Shown piece after piece: positions 34,002 through 43,514 of a stretch of 46,533 nucleotides of DNA. This DNA comes from Candidatus Poribacteria bacterium (GTDB lineage: Bacteria > Poribacteria > WGA-4E > WGA-3G): assembly GCA_007571305.1 (NCBI GenBank), contig RKRR01000125.1, positions 1 through 46,533 on the forward strand, given 5' to 3'. Made by a program: the position numbers and the translations under genes. Below the pieces are notes generated by a model that searched no databases, was not told the origin of the DNA, and was given only the letters and a program-made list of their open reading frames with translations. Positions within the stretch are counted from its first letter, which is position 1. Every line of letters starts with the position of its first letter.

Positions 34002-34925
34002 TTAGATCGTATGTTGTTGCAATTTCTCAAACAGATCCCGGAAAATCGCATCCCGATCAACACTCGCCGCGACGCGCATCAGGTGGCGACTGTTATCAAA
34101 ACTCCATGTCGCCGCTTCCGTCAAAATAGGACTGTGGACAATCTCCGTTGACACCCATGCCGGGTTGACGAGATATGCTGTTGCGGATATATCCCATATT
34201 ACCTTTGACCAAGCGAAGTGATCGCTCGAGTAGTCTTTAAAAATCTCGACGAGGTAGTCGCCAATTTTTCCCCTGCCCTGTACATAGCGTTCCATCTCTG
34301 CAACTGTCGTGTGCAGATGTGAGACAACCCCACGTGCGGGTAGCCAAACGAATGGCACGCCGCAATCTAAAACCACTTGTGCGCTTTGAAGATCCTGCAT
34401 CAGGTTGAACTCTCGGGTGTGCGGCCAGTACAATGGATTCCCGCCAAGCCAAACGATAACAATGCGTTTGATAATTTCAGGCTCTATTAGGATAGCGGAG
34501 GCGACGTTCGTTATAGCACCCACGGCAACTACGTAAAGTGGATATTCAGGTGTTGCTGCCATCGCACGTTCAACCATATCGGTAGCGGCATCGCTCGGCA
34601 CGGGAGTCTCTCTATCGGCGAGAAACGCTTTAGAACCGCGATAGACGAAACTCTCGGTAGGGACATTGAGAAAGTCCAAAAGTCTCAGAATCTCATCGTA
34701 GCTTTTCTCCATGCCGTCTTCGGGGCTGTTTGATCGGTTGTTGTGGAAAGGAACGGCATAAATTGCTTGAACGTTGAGGTGTTCTGGTGAGAGTAGTGCG
34801 TGGACAACCGCAAATTGGTCGTCAATTTCGTTATAGGTGTCAGTGTCAAGGACCATTCGCACCTGTCCCGTCGGAGGCTGGAGCATCTCCAAGCGTTTTG
34901 ACTCTGACAGCGTTGGAAAGTTCAT
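34002..34925 (-). CDS. Inosine-uridine preferring nucleoside hydrolase family protein
   Basis: The family cleaves the N-glycosidic bond of ribonucleosides with a calcium ion, for nucleoside salvage. In the 307-residue protein, the N-terminal calcium-binding cluster reads LDTDTYNEIDDQFA (Asp27, Asp29, Asn32, Asp35, Asp36). It is two residues longer than the usual DTDPGxDD. IVWLGGNPLYWPHTREFNLMQD contains the second, substrate-binding cluster (EFN and Asp). There is no signal peptide. The altered first cluster places it in a divergent subgroup, so substrate preference is uncertain. It has a promoter of its own upstream and stands alone between the PhyH gene and the glycosyltransferase gene. Confidence 0.85.
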   Translation of the reverse strand: MNFPTLSESKRLEMLQPPTGQVRMVLDTDTYNEIDDQFAVVHALLSPEHLNVQAIYAVPFHNNRSNSPEDGMEKSYDEILRLLDFLNVPTESFVYRGSKAFLADRETPVPSDAATDMVERAMAATPEYPLYVVAVGAITNVASAILIEPEIIKRIVIVWLGGNPLYWPHTREFNLMQDLQSAQVVLDCGVPFVWLPARGVVSHLHTTVAEMERYVQGRGKIGDYLVEIFKDYSSDHFAWSKVIWDISATAYLVNPAWVSTEIVHSPILTEAATWSFDNSRHLMRVAASVDRDAIFRDLFEKLQQHTI

Positions 34926-34960
34926 AAGCGGTTTTACCTCGTGTAATGAAAATTTTCTTT

Positions 34961-34989
34961 ACTATATCACACCTAAATTCGTGATACAA
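34961..34989 (-). promoter_or_regulatory. Probable promoter of the nucleoside hydrolase gene
   Basis: On the minus strand, TTGTAT, a 17-bp spacer and TATAGT (9 of 12 consensus bases) lie about 36 bp upstream of the ATG at 34925. GAGG in the short leader, about 11 bp before the ATG, could serve as ribosome-binding site. Confidence 0.45.
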
Positions 34990-35064
34990 TAAAAATGGTA
35001 ACACTTGAGAGAAATCTAAGTAAAAACTTCAGACAATTGTTATTAGATTGATACATGTAACTGT

Positions 35065-35093
35065 TTGACAGAAAATCGTTTCCGTAGTATAAT
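35065..35093 (+). promoter_or_regulatory. Perfect-consensus sigma-70 promoter, near-leaderless
   Basis: TTGACA (35065-35070) and TATAAT (35088-35093) are separated by exactly 17 bp. The predicted start at about 35100 is only some 5 nt before the ATG at 35105 of the glycosyltransferase gene. The TTG at 35096 lies inside the expected melted region and so cannot be the translation start from this promoter. Confidence 0.75.
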
Positions 35094-35104
35094 AATTGAG
35101 AAAT

Positions 35105-35767
35105 ATGAGAATATGTCTGTTGCTACCGGCTTACAACGAATCCAAAACAATTGGACAGATAATTCAGGAATCATATAAGTTTATCAATGAGATTGTTGTT
35201 ATTAACGACGGTTCATCAGATGAAACAGCAGAGATTGCGGCTGCATGCGGGGCAGTCTGTTTGACAAACGCTATGAATTGTGGGAAAGGGAACGCCTTAC
35301 GAAAAGGCTTTGCCTATGCCCTTGAGTGTGGGTACGAACTAATTTTCACCATGGATAGCGATGGACAACACCAGCCTGCGGACATACCACGTTTTTTGGA
35401 ACACTTTGACAACACACGTCCCGATATACTCATTGGAGCAAGGGCAACACAGGACTTGCGGACATCGATGCCGCTTCACAGACGGATGAATAACTGCTTA
35501 ATTTCTTATGTGGGTTCAAAGTTATGTGGGCAACAAGTCCCTGATTTTCAATCGGGATATCGGCTTATTCGTGATGAGGTTCTACGACAGGTTCATTTGG
35601 AAACAGAGCGTTATGAAACGGAATCTGAACTGTTGATAAAAGCAGGGCGACTCAGGTTCCGAATTGAGAGTCTGCCCATTCAGACCCGGTACGGCGACGA
35701 GATCAGTCATATTAAACCGCTTCGAGAGATGCGGCTTTTTACACGATTATTATTGCGGAGTTTATAA
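35105..35767 (+). CDS. Family 2 glycosyltransferase (polyprenyl-phosphate type)
   Basis: This 220-residue GT-A glycosyltransferase has LLPAYNESKTIGQII at the N-terminus, VVINDGSSDET for nucleotide-sugar binding and TMDSDGQHQP as the metal-binding DxD motif. DFQSGYRLIR and the ETE segment also fit the dolichyl/undecaprenyl-phosphate sugar transferase subgroup (DPM1-like). There is no C-terminal membrane segment, so it probably works at the inner face of the membrane as a peripheral enzyme making a polyprenyl-phosphate-linked sugar. The ATG at 35105 is chosen because the motif begins right after it. It is followed by a PopT-type transporter gene 37 bp later, consistent with shared use of the lipid carrier. 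Confidence 0.87.
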   Translation: MRICLLLPAYNESKTIGQIIQESYKFINEIVVINDGSSDETAEIAAACGAVCLTNAMNCGKGNALRKGFAYALECGYELIFTMDSDGQHQPADIPRFLEHFDNTRPDILIGARATQDLRTSMPLHRRMNNCLISYVGSKLCGQQVPDFQSGYRLIRDEVLRQVHLETERYETESELLIKAGRLRFRIESLPIQTRYGDEISHIKPLREMRLFTRLLLRSL

Positions 35768-35804
35768 GGGTTGCATAGCAATCCGACCTGACAACTACGA
35801 AAAA

Positions 35805-36836
35805 ATGGATTCACTCCGGCACTTTATTAACGGTTTTCTGATAGGCATCGCCAACATCATCCCCGGTATGAGTGGCGGGACCCTCGCTCTCGTTTTAGGT
35901 ATCTATGAACGGCTCATCGGCGCATTACGAAGGATCGGACTTTCTACGGCAAAAAAACTATTAGGAGGCGCGACATTCAGGAAAAACGCTTTGGAAGAAG
36001 CGCAAACGGAGTTGCGTCGAATTGATTTCGGTTTTCTGGCATTGTTAGGAAGCGGTGCGATAGCTGCCTTACTGCTCACGTCAAAACTGATTGTCTATCT
36101 GCTGAACCATCATCACGATGCGACTTACGGTTTTTTTAGCGGCCTAATTCTGATCTCCATCCTGATACCCGTGCGGATGCTAAAGGTATTCCGTTGGAAA
36201 GAACTTTTAGTTCTACTGATTGCTGTCGCACTGATACTAAGTTTGTCTGTCGGCACGGGCGAAAAACAGTTAGATCGGGTTGCATATAAGTCTGGAACGG
36301 AGCCGACGTTGGATCGTGAGGTATTCGAGCGCGTGCCTGGAGCTCCAACGTATTGGGAACTCGTACTCTTTTTTGGAAGCGGCGCGCTGGCGATTTCAGC
36401 AATGATTCTGCCCGGTATTAGCGGTTCGTTTCTGATGCTCGCCCTCGGTGTCTACTTCCCCCTCTTGACGGCAATAAATACAATATTAGAAGGCATTCCA
36501 GCACTGTTCAAAGGTATTTTCGAGCAGCCGATGCTCGAAAGTCTGCTAACAATTAGTATTACGGCAGTTGGATGCTTGGTCGGACTTTTAGCATTTACAC
36601 GGTTGCTTAACTATTTGCTGGAACGCTATCGAAACCTGACGATTTCCTTTCTTATCGGGTTGATGGTAGGTTCACTTTACGGGTTATGGCCCTTTCGCGA
36701 GTTTGCAATGGTAGATGGAGAACGGATAGACACGGCTCACATCTCACCACAACTCGATATGAACATGCTTATCACTCTGGCAGCTTTTCTTGTCGGTTGC
36801 GGTGTTATATATTTATTTACGCGTTTGGAGAATTAG
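35805..36836 (+). CDS. DUF368 membrane protein, PopT-like undecaprenyl-phosphate transporter
   Basis: This 343-residue polytopic membrane protein has about eight to ten hydrophobic segments. The family mark is two inverted-topology motifs, NIIPGMSGGTLALVLGIYE near the N-terminus and MILPGISGSFLMLALGVYF in the second half. DUF368 proteins (PopT) have been reported to return undecaprenyl phosphate to the inner face of the membrane for cell-envelope synthesis. The frame is open further upstream into the glycosyltransferase gene, but the protein should start at the ATG at 35805 (MDSLRHFINGFLIG). It lies between the glycosyltransferase and nadK genes, all on one strand with short gaps. Confidence 0.85.
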   Translation: MDSLRHFINGFLIGIANIIPGMSGGTLALVLGIYERLIGALRRIGLSTAKKLLGGATFRKNALEEAQTELRRIDFGFLALLGSGAIAALLLTSKLIVYLLNHHHDATYGFFSGLILISILIPVRMLKVFRWKELLVLLIAVALILSLSVGTGEKQLDRVAYKSGTEPTLDREVFERVPGAPTYWELVLFFGSGALAISAMILPGISGSFLMLALGVYFPLLTAINTILEGIPALFKGIFEQPMLESLLTISITAVGCLVGLLAFTRLLNYLLERYRNLTISFLIGLMVGSLYGLWPFREFAMVDGERIDTAHISPQLDMNMLITLAAFLVGCGVIYLFTRLEN

Positions 36837-36863
36837 ATGGAATGGCTATCAGTTAAATAAAAA

Positions 36864-37751
36864 ATGAAAAAAATAAAAAACGTCGGTTTATTTGTCAATA
36901 CTACCAAAGCAAACGCCGGGGGTGTTGTCGAAGGTGTATCTGCGTGGCTTCAAGGGCGAGGTATGGTACCTCTTCTACCAGAGGAACAAGCGATTGAGTT
37001 AGGATGTCCGCGAATCGGTATTTCCAAAACAGACTTAATAGAGCAGGCAGATGTGCTTCTCGTTCTTGGTGGAGATGGCACACTCCTGAACGCAGCACAC
37101 ACACCGAAGATTGAAAATGTGCCTATCTTAGCAATCAACATCGGAACGCTTGGATTTTTGACCGATGCCTCCCTCGATGAACTCTATCCGACGCTGAACG
37201 CGCTTTTGACAGGGGCTTACCGGATAGAGCATCGGATGATGTTAGAGATTATTGTGAACAGCCAAGTCCAAGCGACCCAAGGGCCACAACCATTTCAGGC
37301 GTTTGCCCTCAACGAGGTTGTGATTCGGCACTATACACATCTTATTGAATTAGATGCTTACGTTGATGGGGAACTTTTTATACCGTATAACGCTGATGGA
37401 CTGATCATCGCAACGCCGAGCGGATCGACTGGATATTCGCTCTCTTGTGCGGGTACTATCATCTCACCACAACTGGAGGCAATCCTACTAACACCCATCG
37501 CACCACATAGCTTGACTGTGCGCCCTTTCATCGCCGATGGCGATGCGGAAATCACCGTCAAAATGCGGGCTGCATATCAGAGTGTAGATGTTTTTGTAGA
37601 TGGTCAACGCGATACACACAGCCTCACCGCTGGAGCAGTCATAAGGGTAAAAAAAGCGGAACGAACAATTCAACTCATTCGTTCGCAGCACCATAGTTAT
37701 TACAGAGCTTTGCGTGAAAAACTCATGTTGGGTGAAAGATTTTTTAAATAA
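36864..37751 (+). CDS. nadK: NAD kinase
   Basis: NAD kinase makes NADP from NAD and ATP in the cytoplasm. The 295-residue protein has the family GGDG motif at residues 69-72 (LVLGGDGTLLNAA), NIGTLGFLTD, the NE pair in NEVVIRH and the Gly-rich ATPSGSTGYSLSCAG substrate loop. Length is normal. It starts 27 bp after the transporter gene; the upstream A-rich stretch has no clear Shine-Dalgarno. recN follows 166 bp later, as is common in bacteria. Confidence 0.95.
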   Translation: MKKIKNVGLFVNTTKANAGGVVEGVSAWLQGRGMVPLLPEEQAIELGCPRIGISKTDLIEQADVLLVLGGDGTLLNAAHTPKIENVPILAINIGTLGFLTDASLDELYPTLNALLTGAYRIEHRMMLEIIVNSQVQATQGPQPFQAFALNEVVIRHYTHLIELDAYVDGELFIPYNADGLIIATPSGSTGYSLSCAGTIISPQLEAILLTPIAPHSLTVRPFIADGDAEITVKMRAAYQSVDVFVDGQRDTHSLTAGAVIRVKKAERTIQLIRSQHHSYYRALREKLMLGERFFK

Positions 37752-37752
37752 T

Positions 37753-37828
37753 TGCCCGCTACGCTGTCCTCTATTACATTACGGGCAGGTTTCTGGGGAG
37801 CCGCAACTGAAATAAGGATATGGACAGC
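37753..37828. other. Possible pseudoknot in the nadK-recN gap
   Basis: Two exact inverted repeats overlap: TGCCCG (37753-37758) with CGGGCA (37782-37787), and GCTGTCC (37763-37769) with GGACAGC (37822-37828). The second arm starts inside the loop of the first, an H-type pseudoknot arrangement. It could be a 3' end of nadK or a recN leader structure, or a coincidence. Confidence 0.25.
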
Positions 37829-37917
37829 AGAGCAGCACACATAAGGTGCAGGTGACTCTAACACAAAAATTGTTAAGATCACAGATGCCATGACGTATCC
37901 GCAAGGTAAAATTAAAA

Positions 37918-39666
37918 ATGATAGACACACTCTCTATCCGCAACATTGCTCTCATAGATGAACTTGATTTGGAACTGGCACCGGGTCTGAACATCTTCAC
38001 GGGTGAGACAGGTGCTGGCAAATCGGTTATCCTCAAGGCGATAGGATTGGTTTTAGGTGAGAGAACCTCTGCTGATATTGTCCGCGAAGATGCCGATTTT
38101 GCGGAGGTGGAGGTGAGTGTTGCACCTGATGACGAGCATCCGATATGGCAGACGCACTCGGACGAGACTGCCGATTCAATGTTGACCGGTTCCTTTAGCG
38201 AGGTGCTGGATCCGTCGGACGTACTAATTCTCTCCAGAAGAATCACAGCAAAAGGGAGAAGTCGCTGTCAAGTTAACGGACGTTTGGTGAATTTGAAGCA
38301 GTTGCAGGCACTTGGGACATTTCTTGTAGATATCCACGGTCAACACGAGCATCAATCGTTATTTAGAACACAAACACACCTTAAGCTCTTAGACGACTTC
38401 GGCGGTAACAGTGAGGAGCAACGACACATTGGTAACATATACGCACAATTACACGCCTTGCAACGAGAATCCGCGTCCCTCAGGGAGACCCTGAAAGCAT
38501 CAGAACGGGAAAAGGAACTCCTTGAATTTGAGATCAAAGAACTGACTTCGGCAGATATGGAGGAAGGTGAGGACGAAAAATTGGCGGATGAGGCGCGTAT
38601 CCTTAAGAACGCAGAGGCACTGCGTAAGTCCGCGAATTACGTGTATCGACAACTGGAGGATGACCACTCCGGGATGGGAAGTTCCGGCAGCCCTCTTGAA
38701 CGTCTGAGAGATGCCGCGAAGGAACTGATAAAATTGTCCGAAATCGATGACAGTCTCTCGGAATCGGGAGATCGACTGGAATCATTGCTTTACGAACTGG
38801 AGGACATCTCGTCACAAGTCCGTCACTACGCGGAAACAATAGAATCTAATTCAATGCGATTAGACGAAGTTACCGATCGGTTAGCGTTGATAGCGAAACT
38901 CAAACGGCGTTACGGGAACTCTATTCCAGAGATATTGGCTTATCACGCTGATGCAGAAAAAAAATTAGAGACGCTACAACTCGGCACAGAGAAACAGGAT
39001 TTGTTGCAGGTGGAGATCCACAAAACGATTCAAGAAGCACAGCGTCTATGCACCGCGCTCTCCGCGAAACGGCAGCATGTTGCTAAGCACCTCTCAGAAC
39101 GGATTGAAAAGGAACTGCGTACACTCGGCATGGACAAAGCAGAATTTCATGCATCCGTTCAGCATATCCCAAATGACCGTGGTCCGTTTCAGATAGACGG
39201 GAAACGCTATGCATTCCGCTCTGACGGGATGGACGATGTAGAATTTTTAATTGCGCCGAATGTAGGATCCGAGGCCCGCCCGATCGCCAGAATCGCATCA
39301 GGTGGTGAAATCTCGCGCATCATGCTCGCGTTAAAGACAGTGCTGGTTCAAGTTGATGAGATTCCTACACTGCTCTTTGATGAAATAGACAGCGGTATCG
39401 GAGGCAAGGTTGCAGACGTAGTTGGAAAGAAATTGAAGGAACTCTCGGCATTTTCTCAGGTTATTTGCATTACACACTTGGCACAGATTGCCCGCTTTGC
39501 AGACAGACATTTTCGGGTTGAAAAGAAGGTGGTAGGTGAGCGTACACTGATTACAGCGAAACCGTTGACTGCGGAAGAACAGGTTAATGAAATCGCCCGC
39601 ATGCACGGCGGCGAAGAAACCGAAATAGGTCTTGCACACGCACGAGAATTGCTGTCAGGGGAATAG
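37918..39666 (+). CDS. recN: DNA repair protein RecN
   Basis: RecN is an SMC-like ATPase that acts at DNA double-strand breaks. The 582-residue protein has Walker A FTGETGAGKS (28-36), a coiled-coil middle region (about 170-390) and the C-terminal ATPase half with ASGGEISRIMLA (signature), LLFDEIDSGIGG (Walker B) and ITHLAQIARFAD. Length and motif order are normal for RecN and much shorter than SMC. The ATG at 37918 gives MIDTLSIRNIALIDELDL, the usual N-terminus. No SOS-type operator was recognised upstream. Confidence 0.96.
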   Translation: MIDTLSIRNIALIDELDLELAPGLNIFTGETGAGKSVILKAIGLVLGERTSADIVREDADFAEVEVSVAPDDEHPIWQTHSDETADSMLTGSFSEVLDPSDVLILSRRITAKGRSRCQVNGRLVNLKQLQALGTFLVDIHGQHEHQSLFRTQTHLKLLDDFGGNSEEQRHIGNIYAQLHALQRESASLRETLKASEREKELLEFEIKELTSADMEEGEDEKLADEARILKNAEALRKSANYVYRQLEDDHSGMGSSGSPLERLRDAAKELIKLSEIDDSLSESGDRLESLLYELEDISSQVRHYAETIESNSMRLDEVTDRLALIAKLKRRYGNSIPEILAYHADAEKKLETLQLGTEKQDLLQVEIHKTIQEAQRLCTALSAKRQHVAKHLSERIEKELRTLGMDKAEFHASVQHIPNDRGPFQIDGKRYAFRSDGMDDVEFLIAPNVGSEARPIARIASGGEISRIMLALKTVLVQVDEIPTLLFDEIDSGIGGKVADVVGKKLKELSAFSQVICITHLAQIARFADRHFRVEKKVVGERTLITAKPLTAEEQVNEIARMHGGEETEIGLAHARELLSGE

Positions 39667-39785
39667 TTATTGGTTACCGGAGGAAAGGTTATCGGCCATC
39701 GGTTGTCGGTTAAAAGAAGATTTTGTTAAACGAAACCTCTTAACTGATAACTGAAAGAGTTGCGTAGCAACTCGAACCGAAAACT
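39667..39785. repeat. Heptamer-ended dispersed repeat, second copy
   Basis: The recN-oxidoreductase gap holds a related element. The left side has GGTTATCGGCCATCGGTTGTCGGTTA-type heptamers up to about 39714. The right side has AACTGATAACTGAA (39742-39755) and AACCGAAAAC near 39775-39784. Between the right-hand parts is a perfect 7-pair hairpin GAGTTGC, loop GTA, GCAACTC (39757-39773). It leaves little room for a separate promoter for the next gene. Confidence 0.5.
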
Positions 39786-39793
39786 ATAAAAAA

Positions 39794-42700
39794 ATGGATG
39801 AAAGGTTCACACAAGCCAGTGGAACGCATGTCTACACTGGATGCGAGTTATTAGTTAAGGGTGCCCTAGAGAGCGGTGTTAGCCTCCTTACAGGCTATCC
39901 GGGCTCCCCGATTGCCGAGGTTTTTGACGTTATCGAACGCAATGCCGAGTTGTTGAAAACCAATGGCATCGTCGCGCAGATAGCCAACAACGAGGCGTTG
40001 AGTATCGCGCGACTCAACGGTTCACAGATGGCTGATGTCCGCGCGATTACATTTATGAAAAGCGTCGGTTTTCATGTCGCCTCTGACGCACTCGCGATTA
40101 GTAACCTTGCAGGAACAACTGGTGGTGCCGTTGTGGTCGTCGGCGACGACACATGGTCACACAGCACACAGGTGCCTGCCGATTCTCGATTTTTGGCACG
40201 ACATGTCCAAACACCACTTATTGAACCTGGGACTTTTCAGGAACTTAAGGACTGGATGAACTGTGCCTTCCAAATCTCCGTAGCATCGAACCTCTATGTC
40301 TGCTACTTAACTACCGAAAATCAGGCAAGCGGAGGTGGCAATGTTGAACTCCATCCAAACATTTATCCCGAAATTAGCGATTTGAAGCAAATCAACTTGG
40401 ATACTCAACTCATCGATGCCGATAAACGGGTTGTTTTACCTCCACATACTGCACAGATTGAGGTGGAGGCATTGAGAGAACGAATGCCCGCTGCCCTTGA
40501 AACAGCACGGGACCTTGGACTCAACACAATCCAGTTCATGGGCGATACTCCACATCGAAAGAAGCACCGTCTCGGATTTGTCAGTGCTGGCTTAGCTTAT
40601 ACCTGCCTACGCCACGCGCTCCGGGAATTGCAGTTAGAGGGTGAGATTCCGATTCTCCAACTTGGTATGACGCACCCTATTGACAAGAACATCCTCAGAG
40701 AGTTCGCGGCACAAGTTGACGAAATTTACGTCGTTGAGGAAAAACGCCCGCTTTTAGAGAACGAAATAAAAGCATTCATCACTCACGGGTATCAGAATGG
40801 AGACATGGATCGATATGTAAATGTGTGGGGCAAACAATTTCCCAACGGCATGGCAGGAATCCCGGTAACTTCTGGTTTAGATGCCTCCATTCTCATTCAA
40901 AAACTCATTCCACTTCTCAAACATCTCCTCGGCAGAGGCGGCACATCTCCCGTAAACGCAGCAACCCATCACAATCCAAAAATCGATCTGGAACATCTCT
41001 CCCGTGAAGAAACGCTGCAAAAACAGGTATCCGAACAGCAAATAGACATTCCTCAACGGACACCTACCTTTTGTCCCGGGTGTCCGCATCGTGATTCTTC
41101 GAGCGTTTTCCTTGAAATTACCCAGCAATTCATGGACGCGGACTATATGAAGAAGCACCACGATTCAGTACCGGTCGATCTCGTCTTTCATGGAGACATC
41201 GGTTGCTATTCAATGCTCAAATATGAACCGTTTCCACGCCTCATGCACAACCTTTCTGCGATGGCATTAGGGGGTGGTGCGGGGGCTGGCATCGACCCGT
41301 TTATTACAAACAAGCAGGTCGTTTTCATGGGGGATTCAACCTTTTTCCACGGTGGAATGGCAGCGATTTCAGATTCAATCAAAAACAACCAAGATATTGC
41401 CTACATTATTTTAGACAACCAAACAACAGCGATGACGGGACATCAACCGACTCCTGCCGATGAAATTGACCTTCTCGGCAACCCGACGTTCGCACAAGAT
41501 ATTGAGCAAGTGGCACAAGGACTCGTCGGTAACTCCGATATAGAAATCGTACGTACCAACCCGGAAGACAGGGTGAACTACAAAAAATATCTGGAAAAAA
41601 CCATTCTCAAATCCGGAGTCAAAATTGTTATTGCCGATAAAGAGTGTGCGATTACCTATCATCGTAGGATTCGTCGTGGACAACAACAAACAATAGCTAA
41701 AGACGGCTTTCTTAAACACGAGAAGCATATCAATATAACCCATGAGGTGTGTGAGTTCTGTCGAGAATGCACCACTGTAACGGGATGCCCCGGTTTAAAA
41801 ATAGTTGATACCGATTATGGTGAGAAAATCGCCATCGATCAGTCAAATTGTGTCTCTGATGGTGCCTGTGCCCGGATTAAATATGCATGTCCCGCGTTTG
41901 AAGAGGTTATCGTCACACGCAAACGCCCTCCCCAAAAACAAACAACAGAATCCGGCAATCGTGCACTCTTAAATGATGAACCTTTACCACCGCCACTACT
42001 ACGGACATTCGATCAGAGTTGGAACATGTACGCGGCAGGTGTTGGGGGCATGGGGATTGGGACAATATCGAAAGTCCTTGTTGTCGCAGGCTATCTCCAG
42101 GGCTACAACGTGACGTTTTGTGATAGGAAAGGGCTGGCAATTCGCAATGGCGGAGTCTATACACACATCGTATATACGCAACCGGATGTCCATGCTTCCC
42201 CTATGATTCCATACGGTAAGGCGGATCTCCTATTAGGGCTTGATATTTTAGAGGCGGTCCGCGGGATTACCGCACAATCACTCTTCCGCATCGCGTCATC
42301 GGACCGGACCGCTGCTGTCGTGAATACAGCGAAAACTGAAACGATAACCACTCTCATCGGCAAAGACCAATTCGATCCTGAGACCCTTGAAGCATCACTT
42401 CAGACCTATACGAACGCAGACACATATTTTGGGATCGATCTATTTACAATCTCTGAGCAATTGTTTGGTAATAAGCTATACGCGAACATGATGCTTCTTG
42501 GTACTGCTTTCCAACGGCAATTGATACCTATCGAACTGGAACCGCTCCAATTAGCACTTAAACAGATGGTGCCGCATGCCGATTTAGATACCAATATGAA
42601 AGCGTTCACCGTCGGGCGTCGCCTTGCATTAGAGCAGGGTAGATCCTTCGTAGGCGTAAGTTCCGAAAAGCCCTTAGCAACCTATGCCGAAATGCTTTCG

Positions 42701-43402
42701 GCAAAACAACAGATATTGAGAAAAAAACGTAATGGGAAACGTTTCGCGCGAGAATACGTAACAATAGTTAAAAGTACCATTGAGACGCTTGATCTTGATT
42801 CAGACGGCATCCACCGAACCCTCGCACTGTATATCTATGATTTGATTCAGTTCGAGGATATCAACTACGCTCGGGTATACGCCGAAAAGATTAAACAGGT
42901 GCACGCACACGATTCATCAAGGCATGACTATCGCGCGACAAAAGCTGTGATTCGCTACCTTCATAAGGTAATGCTAATCAAGGACGAGGTTTACGTCGCA
43001 CATTTGCTAACGAGCGAAGAAAAATTGCAGCGGGATAAGGAGTTATATAAGATTGACCCAGCAAACGGCGATAAGATTAAATACGTTCATCTCAATCGTC
43101 CACACTTTACTGTGATGGGGCTTGATTTTGAAGCGGACATTGACACACGAAATTGGCAATTGCAGCTGATGAAGCGGATGAAGTTTCTAAGACGTTGGCT
43201 TTCGGGGTGGCACGCCAAGGAGAAAGCGTTCCGAGAATGGTATATTACCCGCGTGATAGATACCTTCTCGCCGACTGACACTGAGACGTACGAAAAGCAC
43301 CTCCAAGCGTTAGAATGCGTGGAGGAAGTCCGTGGCTATCGAGAAATTCGTTATCCGAAGATGGAAAAGGCGAAACAGAGGGTTGAAAATCTACTCTTTT
43401 AA
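39794..43402 (+). CDS. Indolepyruvate:ferredoxin oxidoreductase, fused subunits
   Basis: This 1202-residue 2-oxoacid:acceptor oxidoreductase oxidatively decarboxylates aryl pyruvates to acyl-CoA and reduces ferredoxin. It joins parts that are separate IorA and IorB in archaea. In order: a pyrimidine-binding region (TGYPGSPIAEVFD near 38-50); CPGCPHRDSS near 427; a TPP-binding region with GDIGCYSM and GDSTFFHGG; a Cys-rich stretch at about 650-705 (CEFCRECTTVTGCPG, CVSDGACARIKYACP), whose spacing differs from a plain double ferredoxin; the gamma domain with GVGGMGIGTISK near 750; and a C-terminal ~200-residue domain like the one on proteobacterial fused enzymes. The ATG at 39794 is preceded by an A-rich run rather than a clear Shine-Dalgarno. 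Confidence 0.92.
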   Translation: MDERFTQASGTHVYTGCELLVKGALESGVSLLTGYPGSPIAEVFDVIERNAELLKTNGIVAQIANNEALSIARLNGSQMADVRAITFMKSVGFHVASDALAISNLAGTTGGAVVVVGDDTWSHSTQVPADSRFLARHVQTPLIEPGTFQELKDWMNCAFQISVASNLYVCYLTTENQASGGGNVELHPNIYPEISDLKQINLDTQLIDADKRVVLPPHTAQIEVEALRERMPAALETARDLGLNTIQFMGDTPHRKKHRLGFVSAGLAYTCLRHALRELQLEGEIPILQLGMTHPIDKNILREFAAQVDEIYVVEEKRPLLENEIKAFITHGYQNGDMDRYVNVWGKQFPNGMAGIPVTSGLDASILIQKLIPLLKHLLGRGGTSPVNAATHHNPKIDLEHLSREETLQKQVSEQQIDIPQRTPTFCPGCPHRDSSSVFLEITQQFMDADYMKKHHDSVPVDLVFHGDIGCYSMLKYEPFPRLMHNLSAMALGGGAGAGIDPFITNKQVVFMGDSTFFHGGMAAISDSIKNNQDIAYIILDNQTTAMTGHQPTPADEIDLLGNPTFAQDIEQVAQGLVGNSDIEIVRTNPEDRVNYKKYLEKTILKSGVKIVIADKECAITYHRRIRRGQQQTIAKDGFLKHEKHINITHEVCEFCRECTTVTGCPGLKIVDTDYGEKIAIDQSNCVSDGACARIKYACPAFEEVIVTRKRPPQKQTTESGNRALLNDEPLPPPLLRTFDQSWNMYAAGVGGMGIGTISKVLVVAGYLQGYNVTFCDRKGLAIRNGGVYTHIVYTQPDVHASPMIPYGKADLLLGLDILEAVRGITAQSLFRIASSDRTAAVVNTAKTETITTLIGKDQFDPETLEASLQTYTNADTYFGIDLFTISEQLFGNKLYANMMLLGTAFQRQLIPIELEPLQLALKQMVPHADLDTNMKAFTVGRRLALEQGRSFVGVSSEKPLATYAEMLSAKQQILRKKRNGKRFAREYVTIVKSTIETLDLDSDGIHRTLALYIYDLIQFEDINYARVYAEKIKQVHAHDSSRHDYRATKAVIRYLHKVMLIKDEVYVAHLLTSEEKLQRDKELYKIDPANGDKIKYVHLNRPHFTVMGLDFEADIDTRNWQLQLMKRMKFLRRWLSGWHAKEKAFREWYITRVIDTFSPTDTETYEKHLQALECVEEVRGYREIRYPKMEKAKQRVENLLF

Positions 43403-43417
43403 CTATCGTCGAAGGCT

Positions 43418-43447
43418 CATCGTTCTACTTCGTTCCACGATGGTTTT
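43418..43447 (+). terminator. Possible terminator after the oxidoreductase gene
   Basis: CATCGT and ACGATG form a 6-pair stem with a 13-base loop, followed by GGTTTT, starting 16 bp after the stop codon. The loop is long and the T-run short, so it is a weak intrinsic-terminator candidate. Confidence 0.35.
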
Positions 43448-43514
43448 CAGTTAATCCCAGAACGAGTGGAAACATGTACAATTCAAAAAGTGGTAAGCTG
43501 AATTTTGGTAAGAT

